DNA of 64,000 nucleotides from Paenibacillus caseinilyticus (GCF_027533645.1 NZ_JAQAGY010000007.1:1-64000); one strand, 5' to 3'; numbered from the stretch's first letter, positions 1-9,281 are shown. Notes: generated from the letters alone by a model not told the origin. Numbers and translations are program-made.

Positions 1-110
1 GTCCATGAGAGGATCCTTTTTAGTGGATTTTGGACAGTAACTACCTGACCATTCCATTATAAAGGATTTTTTTTGTTGTCTCTTAAATCTCAATATTCTG
101 AATTTATTTA
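1..110 (-). other. AT-rich junction, possible insertion-sequence end
   Basis: This stretch is much more AT-rich than the flanking genes and begins exactly where the MocR reading frame at 104-790 loses family similarity. Read on the minus strand it ends with an AAAAGGA-like ribosome binding site and an ATG at 6-4, so a further gene may start at the window edge. The arrangement would fit the left end of an IS element with its transposase gene leaving the window. No transposase sequence is visible, no inverted repeat or target duplication can be checked, and the call is an inference. Confidence 0.3.
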
Positions 111-790
111 TGCAACGCTAGTGGCATCGTATAAAAGAATTTGATCCCGCCTGATCTGAACTCCTCTTCCAGCTCCTGCAGATCCACCCCGTTCACCGTA
201 CGGGTGATGCCGCGAACCGGTATGCCCTCTTTCTCGAGAAACCGCAAATACATATCATAGCCCGGCTGTTCGACCAGGATGACCGAGTGGTTATTCGGAA
301 ACGGCATTCTCGCCAATCGTTCCAGCGCCGGCTGCACGCCCGAAGTCACAACAATCCGTTCCGCCTTCGCGAATACCTGATACCCGGCCAGATGGGAAGC
401 AAGGGTATGGCGCAGCGACTCCAGCCCTAACGCATCCCCATAGGTGAAGAGTTGGTGTTTATATCGATCGATCGCCTTGTTCAGGCAATGCTGGAAATCC
501 AGATAAGGAAACACCTCAACATCCGGCAGCACCGAAGCGAAGTCAATGGTGCCGCTTTCGCCCGGAACCGGATCATACATCGGTCTCTCGACTACGTAAT
601 ACCCGCTTTGCGGGATCGAGTAAATGACGTGCCGCTTTTCGAGCTCCCCGTAGGCATGGATGACCGTACTGATGCTGCATCCGTACTGCTGCGCGGCGCT
701 GCGGATGGAAGGCAGCTTGTGGCCCGGACGGTATTGTCCTTCCGCGATGCTCTCCTCGATACCGGCAACGATAGACATATATTTATTCAT
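104..790 (-). pseudogene. Truncated MocR/GntR-family regulator with aminotransferase-like domain
   Basis: The reading frame has an N-terminal GntR winged helix (about residues 1-70; PGHKLPSIRSAA and GCSISTVIHAYGELEK are typical), then the start of a fold-type I aminotransferase domain (YGDALGLESLRHTLASHL, VTSGVQPALERLA). MocR proteins are usually about 450-480 residues; this one stops after about 228. It breaks just after the conserved FFYTMP, where the family continues into the PLP-lysine region, and ends in unrelated LALHK. The PLP-binding lysine is therefore missing. I chose the ATG at 790, which has a GGGGGG box upstream; the frame stays open to 931 but upstream starts lack a ribosome binding site. 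It is divergent from the N-acetyltransferase gene and probably once controlled a neighbour. Likely non-functional as a PLP sensor, although the DNA-binding domain is intact. Confidence 0.75.
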
Positions 791-953
791 ACGGCCCCCC
801 ACTTCCCATCTACCTTCATCTCCCTTCATTGTACATGAGTAAGCAGACTGTAACGGTACAGTTGTTCGAATCCGTCCTTGTTCGCGCCGCCATTCCGCCC
901 TATCATAAAAGAACGGATCAATGGCCGCCAATACGAATGAGGAGGTATGATTT

Positions 954-1730
954 ATGAGTGAGCTGAGCGCTTTATTTCGCCGGAGACTGGATCTTCCGGT
1001 GAACGGAACGATACATTTCGAAGACTTGAATCAGGTACTGTCCCGAATGGCCAAGACCATTCCTTTTGAAAATTTATGTATTATCGGCGGTACAACCAGC
1101 GCGATTACCAAAGAACATCTGGTCGACAAGATCTTAGTCCGCCGGGAAGGCGGGCTTTGTTACGAAATCAACCCGCTTCTCTATCTCTTCTTACTTGACA
1201 ATGGGTTCGATGTCGTCCTAACGCGGGGGATTGTCTATAGCCATCAGCTTCAGGCGTATCCCGCCTCGGGGAGAACTCATATCACCATTCTTCTCACGCA
1301 CAAGGAACAAACCTATATCGTCGATTCGGGCTTTGGAGGGAATTTACCTTTACTCCCTGTCCCCTTATCAGGCGAAACCGTTAGCTCCAGCAATGGCGAA
1401 TTCCGGATTCGGAGAGAAAACAGCGAGCATGGCGACCATGTTCTCCAAATGAAATTGAAGCATAAAGACACCGAGTGGAAGACCGGATACGCTTTTTATT
1501 CCCATACCCCGCTGACCGGCCTATTGGAATGCAATGACGTCCAAACCATCATCGCAGAACACCCGGATTCCCCTTTTAATAAAGATCCGTTAATCACCAG
1601 ACTGACCGATCGCGGCAATATCACTCTTACTCACACTTCGTTTACGCAGTGGCAGGATGGCATCGTAACCAAGGAGAATGTTACCCCTGCGCGTTACAAG
1701 GAGTTGTTGAAGCGGTATTTCGGGAGGTAA
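954..1730 (+). CDS. Arylamine N-acetyltransferase
   Basis: A 258-residue protein of the NAT family, which transfers acetyl groups from acetyl-CoA to arylamines, hydrazines or related substrates in the cytoplasm. The Cys-His-Asp triad is visible: Cys69 in GGLCYE, His109 in GRTHI and Asp124 in VDSGFGG. IPFEN near residue 40 and the length also match the family. The start is an ATG preceded by GAGGAGG. It is divergent from the broken MocR regulator, which may have controlled it. The natural substrate cannot be told from the sequence; some NATs act as amide synthases in natural-product pathways, but nothing nearby suggests that here. Confidence 0.93.
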   Translation: MSELSALFRRRLDLPVNGTIHFEDLNQVLSRMAKTIPFENLCIIGGTTSAITKEHLVDKILVRREGGLCYEINPLLYLFLLDNGFDVVLTRGIVYSHQLQAYPASGRTHITILLTHKEQTYIVDSGFGGNLPLLPVPLSGETVSSSNGEFRIRRENSEHGDHVLQMKLKHKDTEWKTGYAFYSHTPLTGLLECNDVQTIIAEHPDSPFNKDPLITRLTDRGNITLTHTSFTQWQDGIVTKENVTPARYKELLKRYFGR

Positions 1731-1844
1731 GCCCGGCGCCCATTCGCTATGGAAGTATATTATCCAAACCCCAGGCTGGCTGGTTTCCGCTGGAGCCTGA
1801 GGAATAACAGAGCCGGCTTCTGCTTTTTTGTCATCCGGGTGCTT

Positions 1845-2720
1845 TTACTTTAGATAAAGCTCCTTGGCCGTCTGAATGAACAGCTTAACGGCAATGGAAG
1901 CCTCGCTTATCGAGGGAACCGCCAAGTTGATTTGTCTGACCGGCTGCGGCTCCAGCGTACGCATACGAACACTCCGCGGCAGCGTCGATAAGGTCAGGGA
2001 GATCCGGGATACGATCGATATGCCCAGCCCCTCCTGGATCATGCTCAGAGCCGTATTGATGTTATGAACATCGTACTTGGTCCGCAGGTCGGCCCCATGC
2101 TGCTCGAACAGCTCATAGATCGGCGTTTCGAAGCCGCCCTTGCAAAGAATCATGGGCTCCCCGCTCAAATCGGCGATATGCACCTGAGGAAGGTCCGCCA
2201 GAGCGTGATCGTCCCGAATCAGCAGGCACAAGGGATCTTCGTAAAATGGGATGATGCTAAATTCATCGTTCGGCGGAATAATCCAACCGATATCAATCAT
2301 GCGGGAGGTCAACCATTCTTTGATCTCGGTAATGGTCCCCTCATAGAGTTCAAATTGTACCCCGGGATATCGCTCTCCCATCACCCGCAGAATGGCCGGC
2401 AGGAAATTCGTGCTGATGATGGGGAAAGATCCAACGCGGACCGTCCCGATTTCCCCGCCCTTCTCTGCGGTCACCTCCTGCTCGACCTTCTCATAACCAT
2501 TCAGAATCTCCCGGAAGAGAACGAGCAGACGCCGGCCGATGTCCGTAAGAATCATCCCTTTCTTCCTGTCGCGAAGAAGGAGGGTGACCCCAAGCTCGGA
2601 TTCCAGCGTCGAGATGGCACGGCTGACGGCAGGCTGGGTCATATTGAGCTCCTGCCCGGCTCTGGTGAAGCTGCCGTTTTCTGCAATTTTGACGAACAGT
2701 GAAAGTTGGGATGGTGTCAT
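1845..2720 (-). CDS. LysR-family transcriptional regulator
   Basis: A 291-residue LysR-type regulator. The N-terminal winged helix (about residues 1-60) carries the typical FVKIAENGSFTRAGQ and MTQPAVSRAISTLE, followed by a periplasmic-binding-like effector domain (about 90-290) with MIDIGWIIPP and FYEDPLCLLIRDDH. The reading frame stays open upstream to 2831; I take the ATG at 2720 because family members begin with this helix, but an in-frame ATG at 2756 is also possible. It is divergent from the DMT-family exporter at 2820, the usual layout for a LysR regulator and its target, so it probably controls that exporter. The effector is unknown. Confidence 0.92.
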   Translation of the reverse strand: MTPSQLSLFVKIAENGSFTRAGQELNMTQPAVSRAISTLESELGVTLLLRDRKKGMILTDIGRRLLVLFREILNGYEKVEQEVTAEKGGEIGTVRVGSFPIISTNFLPAILRVMGERYPGVQFELYEGTITEIKEWLTSRMIDIGWIIPPNDEFSIIPFYEDPLCLLIRDDHALADLPQVHIADLSGEPMILCKGGFETPIYELFEQHGADLRTKYDVHNINTALSMIQEGLGISIVSRISLTLSTLPRSVRMRTLEPQPVRQINLAVPSISEASIAVKLFIQTAKELYLK

Positions 2721-2819
2721 AACAGTTGCGTTATACCCCCTATGATAAACATGCATTTTATTTATTCCAGTTGATATTGTATCATGAGAACAATTCAACA
2801 ACAACTGGAGTGAATGAGG

Positions 2820-3755
2820 ATGGAACACCAACCATTATCACGTATGCGCACTGCCCTTTATCTCTTGTTTCTCGTCACGGTATGGGGAGTGAATTGGCCG
2901 TTATCCAAATATGCACTGGGCTTCTCCCCTCCCTTGCTCTTTGCTGGTCTTAGAATCTTCATGGGTGGAGTGCTCCTTGTTCTGTTTGCCCTTCCGCATT
3001 ATAAGAAGCTCCGTTTGCAGGCAACATGGCACATCTATCTCCTATCTTCCCTGCTGAATGTTATTTTGTTTTATGTGCTGCAAACGTACGGCTTGAATGT
3101 GCTGCCGGCCGGCATGTTCTCGGCCATTGTGTTCCTGCAGCCTGTGCTGCTTGGGATCGGGGCTTGGATCTGGCTGGGAGAGGATATGTTCCCCATGAAG
3201 ATCATCGGCCTTGTTCTCGGGTTTCTAGGCGTCGCGGCCATCTCCTTCCATGGTCAATCGGGCTCCTTCTCCACGGCCGGTGTCCTGCTAGGCATAGGCA
3301 GCGCGGTTAGCTGGGCGTTAGGTACACTCTATATGAAGAGGACGGCTTCCCAGGTAGATGCGCTCTGGGGGATTGCGCTTCAGATGTTCATCGGCGGAGC
3401 CTTCCTGCTCATTCTGGGCTCTTCCGCTGAAAGCTGGCACGATATCGCATGGAATGTGCCGTTTCTTTCAACCCTTCTGTTTATTTCGATCTTCGTCACG
3501 GCCCTTGGCTGGCTCGTCTTCTTTCGTCTTGTCGCATCGGGCGAAGCAAGCAAGGTGGGCTCCTTTACCTTTCTGATCCCGCTCACTGCGCTGGTGATCA
3601 GCGTCCTCTTCCTGGGGGAGACCGTGTCGTATCATCTGCTCGCGGGATTGGTTCTGATTCTTGCCAGTATCCTCCTTGTGAATGCCAAGCCGAAGTCTAT
3701 GCGTGCCGGTCAACGCGCCTATGCCAACAGCCGTTATCGTTATTCCAAGGATTGA
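2820..3755 (+). CDS. EamA/DMT-family membrane transporter
   Basis: A 311-residue integral membrane protein with two tandem EamA repeats and about ten hydrophobic helices; it starts LLFLVTVWGVNWPLSKYAL and the second half opens near GIGSAVSWALGTLYMKR. Members of this drug/metabolite transporter superfamily export small metabolites or amino-acid-like compounds across the cytoplasmic membrane. The ATG at 2820 sits nine bases after GGAG; the in-frame ATG at 2814 is too close to that box. It is divergent from a LysR regulator, a common pairing for regulated exporters. The substrate cannot be predicted. Confidence 0.9.
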   Translation: MEHQPLSRMRTALYLLFLVTVWGVNWPLSKYALGFSPPLLFAGLRIFMGGVLLVLFALPHYKKLRLQATWHIYLLSSLLNVILFYVLQTYGLNVLPAGMFSAIVFLQPVLLGIGAWIWLGEDMFPMKIIGLVLGFLGVAAISFHGQSGSFSTAGVLLGIGSAVSWALGTLYMKRTASQVDALWGIALQMFIGGAFLLILGSSAESWHDIAWNVPFLSTLLFISIFVTALGWLVFFRLVASGEASKVGSFTFLIPLTALVISVLFLGETVSYHLLAGLVLILASILLVNAKPKSMRAGQRAYANSRYRYSKD

Positions 3756-3825
3756 CTCCATCTCACGTTAGCGTTGAGCGGGCTGGCGGTATGATATCGG
3801 GTCGTACAGCGTGACACTCACCAAG

Positions 3826-3860
3826 AGGTAAGTACCTGTAATAAAGGTGCATACTTACCT
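3826..3860. promoter_or_regulatory. Inverted repeat, candidate HxlR operator
   Basis: AGGTAAGTA at 3826-3834 and TACTTACCT at 3852-3860 form a perfect 9-bp inverted repeat with a 17-base spacer, 60 bases before the oxidoreductase start. GTAAGTA/TACTTAC half-sites are typical of operators read by HxlR/YodB-type repressors upstream of quinone or azo reductases. An HxlR gene lies just past the oxidoreductase. Repressor and site are paired by inference. Confidence 0.55.
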
Positions 3861-3919
3861 GATCAGTGGTGATCGCTATATACTCAAGGAGAAGATCATA
3901 CCGAAGGAGGCCCGCACCG

Positions 3920-4483
3920 TTGAAAACCCTTGTTATCGTCACACATCCGAGCATGGAGACATCCGTTATCAATAAACGATGGGTAGAAGAACTCAGAGCA
4001 TACCCGGAAAAGTATACCGTCCACGAACTGCATAAGGCTTACCCGGACGGAACGATCGATGCGGTCAAAGAACAGCAGCTTATTGAATCGCATAGCAGCC
4101 TTGTGCTGCAGTTCCCTATCTTTTGGTTCAATTGTCCTCCTCTCCTCAAAACATGGCTTGACGAGGTGCTGGCATACGGCTGGGCTTATGGCTCTAAAGG
4201 AGGCGATAAATTAAAAAACCGCAAAGTGGCTCTGGCTGTATCTGCGGGGATTAGTAAAGAAGATTATAGTGCAGAGGGAAGATACCGCTATACGCTCCGG
4301 CATTTATTATCTCCTTTTGAAACGACCTTCCTCTACTGCCACGCGGATTATCGTTCGTTCTATGCGTATTATGGTCAAGAGAAAGAGCCGGGGGAGAATG
4401 TGCCCGGTGCCGAGAACGGGGCGCTTGCAAGCGAATTAGAAACAAGCGTTCAACACTATTTGGCGTTTCTGGGCAGCCTGTAA
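3920..4483 (+). CDS. NAD(P)H-dependent flavodoxin-fold oxidoreductase (KefF/MdaB-like)
   Basis: A 187-residue flavodoxin-fold quinone reductase-like protein. It opens with the family strand KTLVIVTHPSMETSVIN, has QFPIFWFNCPPLLKTWLDEV (FMN/substrate pocket) and then YGSKGGDKLKNRKV. Relatives use NAD(P)H and FMN to reduce quinones or other electrophiles by two electrons. The start is a TTG at 3920, eleven bases after GGAGG; the frame stays open to 3866 but the upstream part is arginine-rich and unlike the family. It is preceded by an HxlR-type inverted repeat and faces an HxlR gene across a shared terminator, suggesting induction by quinone or electrophile stress. Confidence 0.88.
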   Translation: MKTLVIVTHPSMETSVINKRWVEELRAYPEKYTVHELHKAYPDGTIDAVKEQQLIESHSSLVLQFPIFWFNCPPLLKTWLDEVLAYGWAYGSKGGDKLKNRKVALAVSAGISKEDYSAEGRYRYTLRHLLSPFETTFLYCHADYRSFYAYYGQEKEPGENVPGAENGALASELETSVQHYLAFLGSL

Positions 4484-4511
4484 TCGGCAGCTTCCATTCC
4501 ATAGCTATATA

Positions 4512-4548
4512 AAAAGAAGTATCTCCTTGGGTAGGAGATACTTCTTTT
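4512..4548. terminator. Bidirectional intrinsic terminator
   Basis: A perfect 16-bp stem (4512-4527 with 4533-4548) and a 5-base loop, with A-run and T-run at its ends. It lies between the convergent oxidoreductase and HxlR genes and can serve both. Confidence 0.9.
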
Positions 4549-4612
4549 GGTTAAGAGGCACTTGTATGGGACGTAAAACCAAACTCGGGGATATAAAACC
4601 AAACCGCTGGGC

Positions 4613-4972
4613 CTACCCCTGCACGGGCGCCAGAGCCGGTACGCCGTTTTTCTCTCCCCACTCGCACATCAGATGCAGCAATGGAATGAGAGTAAGACCG
4701 CGTTCCGTCAAAGAATACTCCACCTTCGGAGGGACTTGCGGAAACTCCTCGCGCAGGATCAGGCCATCTGCTTCCAGCTCTTTTAACATGATGCTCAGCG
4801 TCTTAAAGGGGATGGTGCCGATGCTTCGCTTCAATTCATTAAACCGCATCACCTTATGTTCAGACAGCCAATACAAAATGATCATTTTATATTTGCCGTC
4901 CAGTACGGACAGCGTATATCCGAAGCCCGTATCTTGAAGCTTCACACCGGTCGGAACACAGGTTTCGCTCAC
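4613..4972 (-). CDS. HxlR-family transcriptional regulator
   Basis: A winged-helix protein of about 119 residues from the HxlR family (CatR/YodB type). Visible are VLDGKYKMIILYWLSE, then RFNELKRSIGTIPFKTLS (recognition helix region) and the wing EYSLTERG. A single cysteine close to the N-terminus (ETCVPTG, residue 5) is placed like the redox-sensing Cys6 of YodB. I prefer the GTG at 4972, ten bases after AAGGAG; the GTG at 4981 directly abuts that box. It faces the oxidoreductase gene at 3920, which has an HxlR-like inverted repeat upstream, so it is probably the repressor of that gene and releases it when the cysteine is modified. That role is inferred. Confidence 0.9.
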   Translation of the reverse strand: MSETCVPTGVKLQDTGFGYTLSVLDGKYKMIILYWLSEHKVMRFNELKRSIGTIPFKTLSIMLKELEADGLILREEFPQVPPKVEYSLTERGLTLIPLLHLMCEWGEKNGVPALAPVQG

Positions 4973-5005
4973 AAGCCGCACTCTCCTTCGGGTTGTTCAT
5001 TACCT

Positions 5006-5476
5006 TCAATCCCAAACCCTTGGCCGCTCCAATCCGGCTGTTCTCAAATAATCTAGAAGCTGGCCTGAGTGGACGGCTTCATGGTATGCAATTCTCATAA
5101 GCATATCGCCTAACGATCGGATGTACCCGACGTCGCTTCGATCGATCTGAATTCGCGTTAGATCCTCTTGTGCGTATGATGTTACCGTATTCATGAAGGC
5201 ATTGCGATACTTTTCTGAAAAGCGGAGCTCCTCTTGAAGCGTTGTAAAAGCACGCGTCTCGTACGGGGATTCATAGGCACTCAGACTTCCTTCATTCAGC
5301 AGGGCAAGGTGGTAATAGTGTTCACTATCCAGGACATGGCGGATCATCTCTTTCATGCTCATCGCCTCCGAATCCGGTCTCCAGTCCAAAAATTCGTCAG
5401 GGATGCTCTCCCAAATCTTGATGCTTCTGCGCCGGACTTCACTCAAATTGTGAACAATAGCTTCGATTGCGTTCAT
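5006..5476 (-). CDS. DinB-family four-helix-bundle protein
   Basis: A 156-residue protein of the DinB/YfiT-like metalloenzyme superfamily. The metal ligands of this fold can be placed at the histidine in MIRHVLDSEHYYH (about residue 47) and at the histidines of AYHEAVHSGQLLDYLR near the C-terminus. The family includes thiol transferases and stress-induced proteins of unknown reaction. AAAGGAAG precedes the ATG. It lies 68 bases downstream of yhaM and just upstream of the HxlR gene on the same strand, so the three may be cotranscribed. The reaction is unknown. Confidence 0.85.
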   Translation of the reverse strand: MNAIEAIVHNLSEVRRRSIKIWESIPDEFLDWRPDSEAMSMKEMIRHVLDSEHYYHLALLNEGSLSAYESPYETRAFTTLQEELRFSEKYRNAFMNTVTSYAQEDLTRIQIDRSDVGYIRSLGDMLMRIAYHEAVHSGQLLDYLRTAGLERPRVWD

Positions 5477-5544
5477 AACAGCTTCCTTTCGCTTTCCATT
5501 TATTGCTTTATTATATCAGAACCTACGTTCGTTAAACAGTTGTT

Positions 5545-6501
5545 TTATTCTCTCATCCTGTATATTTGTTTATTCTCCATAATCCTCAGAGGCTGCGTCC
5601 ACTCTTCCGAATCAGGCATCGAATCGAGCGCATCCTCAACAGCCTGAAGCTTTGCATCCAGCGTATCGATATAATGCAGCGCAACAGCCTCGGGTATTTG
5701 CGGCTGCACCGGGCTTCCCCATTCGCCGAGATTGTGATGGGAAAGAACCAAGTGCTGGAGTATAACGACTTTCTCACTCGAGATATCCATCCCCAGAGCG
5801 ATAGCCCCTTCCATAATCCAGTTTGCCGCAAGCGAAATATGCCCCAGCAGCTTTCCTTTAAAGCTATAATCCGTTACAATCCCGAGCTCTGCATTCATCT
5901 CCTCAGGCTTCGCTATATCGTGAAGGATAATCCCGGCTTTGATCAGATCAAGATTCAGGAAAGGACGCTGCTTGGCCACAAATTCACCGAGTTCAAGCAT
6001 CCGGCAAATATGATAAGCCAGCCCCGCATAGTAAGCATGATGCATACCCTTCGCCGCCGGATAATGCAGAAGCCTTTCTTCTACCTTGGAGATACAGAAC
6101 TCGACGACGTTTCGATATTCGCTATCTTGAATACTTGAGGCCGTTTGTTTGATGATATGTACTAGATCCACCGGTTGAACCGGTGCTGATCTGATAAAGT
6201 CCGTCAGCGTATACCCGTCCTCTTCCGTAACCTTCCGAATTCGATTAATCTTCATCTGAGGCTTTTCGCGATACATTTGAATAAGTCCGTGTACCTTCAC
6301 CAACATCATCGGGAAGTAGGTCTCTTTATCTGCAGGAGAAACATCCCAGAGCTTCGCTGGAATTTCGCCACTGCGATCAGCCAAGACAAAGTCAAAGTAA
6401 TCTTTCGGATTTGTCGAATTCGTTTGCTTGATATCCGCTTTCTTCAGCAAATAAAATCCGATGATTTCGTCGCCTTCTGTGAAAGTTCGAATTAAAGTCA
6501 T
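5545..6501 (-). CDS. yhaM: 3'-5' exoribonuclease YhaM-like (OB fold plus HD domain)
   Basis: A 318-residue protein with an N-terminal OB-fold nucleic-acid-binding domain (about 1-100; FDFVLADRSGEIPAKLWDV) and a C-terminal HD-type phosphohydrolase domain (about 140-310). HD-domain metal ligands are seen at MHHAYYAGLAYH, at ILHDIAKPEE and in LVLSHHNLGEWGSP. YhaM enzymes degrade RNA and single-stranded DNA 3' to 5' with manganese. The start at 6501 follows AGGAG by a normal spacing; the frame stays open to 6549. It heads a possible small operon with dinB and hxlR and is divergent from a LysR gene across a 260-base gap. Confidence 0.92.
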   Translation of the reverse strand: MTLIRTFTEGDEIIGFYLLKKADIKQTNSTNPKDYFDFVLADRSGEIPAKLWDVSPADKETYFPMMLVKVHGLIQMYREKPQMKINRIRKVTEEDGYTLTDFIRSAPVQPVDLVHIIKQTASSIQDSEYRNVVEFCISKVEERLLHYPAAKGMHHAYYAGLAYHICRMLELGEFVAKQRPFLNLDLIKAGIILHDIAKPEEMNAELGIVTDYSFKGKLLGHISLAANWIMEGAIALGMDISSEKVVILQHLVLSHHNLGEWGSPVQPQIPEAVALHYIDTLDAKLQAVEDALDSMPDSEEWTQPLRIMENKQIYRMRE

Positions 6502-6761
6502 TGCGTTGTCGCTCCTAAACTGTGTGATATATGAGTTATTCGACAACATACGCCTTATTGCCTTCTATTCACACCGCGGAAATCCGGCGGGATTACTCCC
6601 GCGAACAGTCGGTCTGCAGGGTACCCATTCAACGGAACGGGAGAAACCGGCCATGCGGCATCCTTGGGCTGAGATCCGGTCAGGAGATTATTTCTTGTGC
6701 TTCCACTTCTCCCACTATATGATAACTACCATACGACCATACGGGGGATGAGAGTGATCGC

Positions 6762-7610
6762 GTGAATACGGAATTTTTGAAGGGATTTATGGAAACGGCC
6801 CGGACCAAAAGCATCTCCAAAGCAAGCGAGGCTCTGCATATCTCGCATACCGCGCTCAGCAAACAGCTCCGAAGCTTGGAGCAGCAGTTTGATGTCCAGC
6901 TGTTTGCCCGTTCCTCGCAAGGCGTTGAATTGACCGATGCCGGGAAGGTCTTGTACGACTCCTCCCAGCTCCTGCTCGATCAGCTGGCTGTACTAACAAG
7001 GTCTCTTGAGCCCTATAAGGGATGGCGGCATATTCGAATTGGAACGATTCCGGATATTGCTTCCCAGTATCTACTCGCTTCGCTGCACAAATTAGAAGAA
7101 CATGGCCATGAAGTGGAGTTGGTATGCCGGCAATCCACACCTGAGATCTACAAGATGCTGTTGAATGGAGAGGTGGATGTGCTCGTTGCCGAACGAATCT
7201 CCATGCATCCATCGATATGGATGGGTGATCTGCATCAGGAGCCTTTATTGGTGGTAATGCGCACAGATCATCCATTCGCAGCCAAACCGGCTGTTACCCT
7301 GGCTGAATTAAGCAGCCAGCCCCTCGTCCTGTACGCGGAAGGATGTACGATCCGCGCCAAATTGACGGATTTATTCGCAGCGGTGAATTATCCTATGCAT
7401 ATAAAAACCGAGGTTAACTTCAAAGAAGTTATCCTCGGTTATGTGGGCAATGGCGGGGGACTCACCGTGCTGCCTGAGCCCTACCTTGCACAGCTGCCTA
7501 CCGACCGGTTAGTCAGCGTGCCGTTGCATCATCCGGATGCGAAGCGGACGATCGCCGTGTTCAGCACCAACCGGGCGAAAGGCCAGAAGATCTTCCGGCT
7601 GCTGAGTTAA
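6762..7610 (+). CDS. LysR-family transcriptional regulator
   Basis: A 282-residue LysR-type regulator: winged helix with FMETARTKSISKASEAL and ISHTALSKQLRSLEQQF (about residues 1-60), then an effector-binding domain with RIGTIPDIASQYLLASL and GEVDVLVAE. It starts at a GTG with GGGGGATGAGAG upstream. No likely target is next to it: the downstream gene is convergent and broken, and yhaM is divergent. LysR proteins usually act on their own promoter and a divergent gene. Effector unknown. Confidence 0.9.
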   Translation: MNTEFLKGFMETARTKSISKASEALHISHTALSKQLRSLEQQFDVQLFARSSQGVELTDAGKVLYDSSQLLLDQLAVLTRSLEPYKGWRHIRIGTIPDIASQYLLASLHKLEEHGHEVELVCRQSTPEIYKMLLNGEVDVLVAERISMHPSIWMGDLHQEPLLVVMRTDHPFAAKPAVTLAELSSQPLVLYAEGCTIRAKLTDLFAAVNYPMHIKTEVNFKEVILGYVGNGGGLTVLPEPYLAQLPTDRLVSVPLHHPDAKRTIAVFSTNRAKGQKIFRLLS

Positions 7611-7718
7611 CGGGCAAGAGCCGCTTCCTTGGTTTTCACCACTTTGGGTTTCGGCATGGGGATTGAACCGCCTTGGCCGCAGTATCCATTCATCCTTATG
7701 GCGGTTTATTCGCAGAAG

Positions 7719-7750
7719 AGGAGCAGGTGCCGTGGTGGCAGCCTGCTCCT
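7719..7750. terminator. Intrinsic terminator between convergent genes
   Basis: AGGAGCAGG at 7719-7727 pairs with CCTGCTCCT at 7742-7750, and inner bases TGCC/GGCA extend the stem. It lies between the LysR gene and the 3' end of the GH43 gene. Confidence 0.7.
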
Positions 7751-7763
7751 TCGACACTTACGC

Positions 7764-9135
7764 CTAATTCACAATCTTAAAGGTTGCATCCTGTTTGTCC
7801 TGATCGGTGCTGAGGGGATCCAGTTTCAACAGATAGCCGCTGTGCCGGATGTACCGGGCCGGGAAATTATAGGATTGGAACGAGGACCAGGCGGCATCCT
7901 TCAGACCGGGAACCTTCTTGAACGTCGCATCGGCCTTAAAGGCTGCCGTGCCGTCATCCTTGGCCAGCACAAAGTCATAATCGGAGTGCCGGAGATAGTA
8001 ACCGGGGTAGTAGACGGACTGGAAGGACACATACTCCGACCCTCCGTTAGCAAGTCCTGGAACGATCTTCCAATACTGGTCGTTCGCCGGCGAGACGTTC
8101 GCGTCAATTTTGACATCAAAGCTGGCATGCCGGACGAACATATTCTGGAAATTATAGGACTGCAGCCGCTTCTTCTCCCCATTCACGCCGGTAGAGGTCT
8201 GAACCAGCGTGGGAATGGTGCCGTCGGCGTTGTACGAGAACTTCTCGACCGCCACCGACCGTCTGTAATCTCCTCCAGTCGGCAGTGCCCCCGTATGATA
8301 AATGAATACGGCTGACCCTTAAATTCGATGATGGATTGGTGGTTCGTTCCGCTTGTGCCGGTCGGCGCCATAATGACCCCCCGATACGTCCAAGGGCCGG
8401 CCGGGCTCGTGCTGGTGGAGTAAGAGATCGCCTCCGGCCAGCCGGAAGCGTACGACAAGTAGTAGAGTCCATTGCGCTTGTGGAGCCAAGGCGCCTCGGT
8501 AAACTGCGTAGGGCCGATCGAAGCTTGCGTCAAGGGGACATTATTAATGGAACCGCTGTACGATATCATATCGCTGTTGAGCTTGACATACATCAGGGCA
8601 GTGTTCCCCCAGTACAAGTAGGCCTGCCCGTTATCATCGACAAACACGGTCGGATCGATATCATCCCAGGAGTTGCCCGAGAACTTCGTCATATTGTTCG
8701 TGATCAAGGCGTGGCCGAGCGCATCCCGGAACGGACCTGTCGGGCTGTCTGATACCGCTACCCCGATGGCTTTGCCCGGAAGGGTCTTATGCTCGGCGCA
8801 GATATACCAATAGAATTTGCCGTTGCGCTCGATGACCTGGCCAGCCCAGGCATCTCTCTTCGCCCAACTGAATGCGCTTACAGCCATAGGCGTACCTCGA
8901 TCCGTCCAGTTCACCATGTCCGTGGAAGAGTAGACCTTCCAATCCCGCATGACATACCCTGTGCCGGGTGCGGAAGCCTCGTCGTGTCCGGTGTACAAAT
9001 ACACCGTATTGTTATACACCAAAGCCGCCGGGTCGGCCGTAAAGGTGCTGCGAACTACCGGGTTGTCCGCGAAGCATGCAGCTGCAGACATCCACAACAG
9101 AAAGCGATGGATAAAGGTCTCCATAGGTTTGTCAT
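7764..9135 (-). pseudogene. Frameshifted secreted GH43 arabinanase/xylosidase with AbfB (CBM42) domain
   Basis: Two overlapping minus-strand frames together make one enzyme. The first (to 8183) holds the GH43 five-bladed propeller with all three acids: Asp in FTADPAALVY, Asp in DDIDPTVFVDD and Glu in QFTEAPWL. The second (to 7764) holds an AbfB-type arabinose-binding domain with repeated SYNFQNMFVRHASF-like units. The switch lies near 8303-8306: restoring one base in a short A/T run would rejoin the frame as PYFIYHTGALPTGG. A second break is likely at the 5' end: the ATG at 9135 follows GGAGG and encodes the start of a signal peptide (MTNLWRPLSIAF), but reaches the propeller frame only if one base is added near 9101-9103. 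Either the gene is dead or the assembly has homopolymer errors. Confidence 0.8.
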
Positions 9136-9281
9136 ATCATCGTCGCCTCCATTACTGATTCATTCAAGTCCATATCCTGCTGTCGTGCCCACAAATAGAT
9201 TAATTTGAGTAAAACGTGTGATTTCGTTATGAGAAACCGAGGCTGCCCTGTGGTGATCGCAGATAAACTCATCTCCCCATA

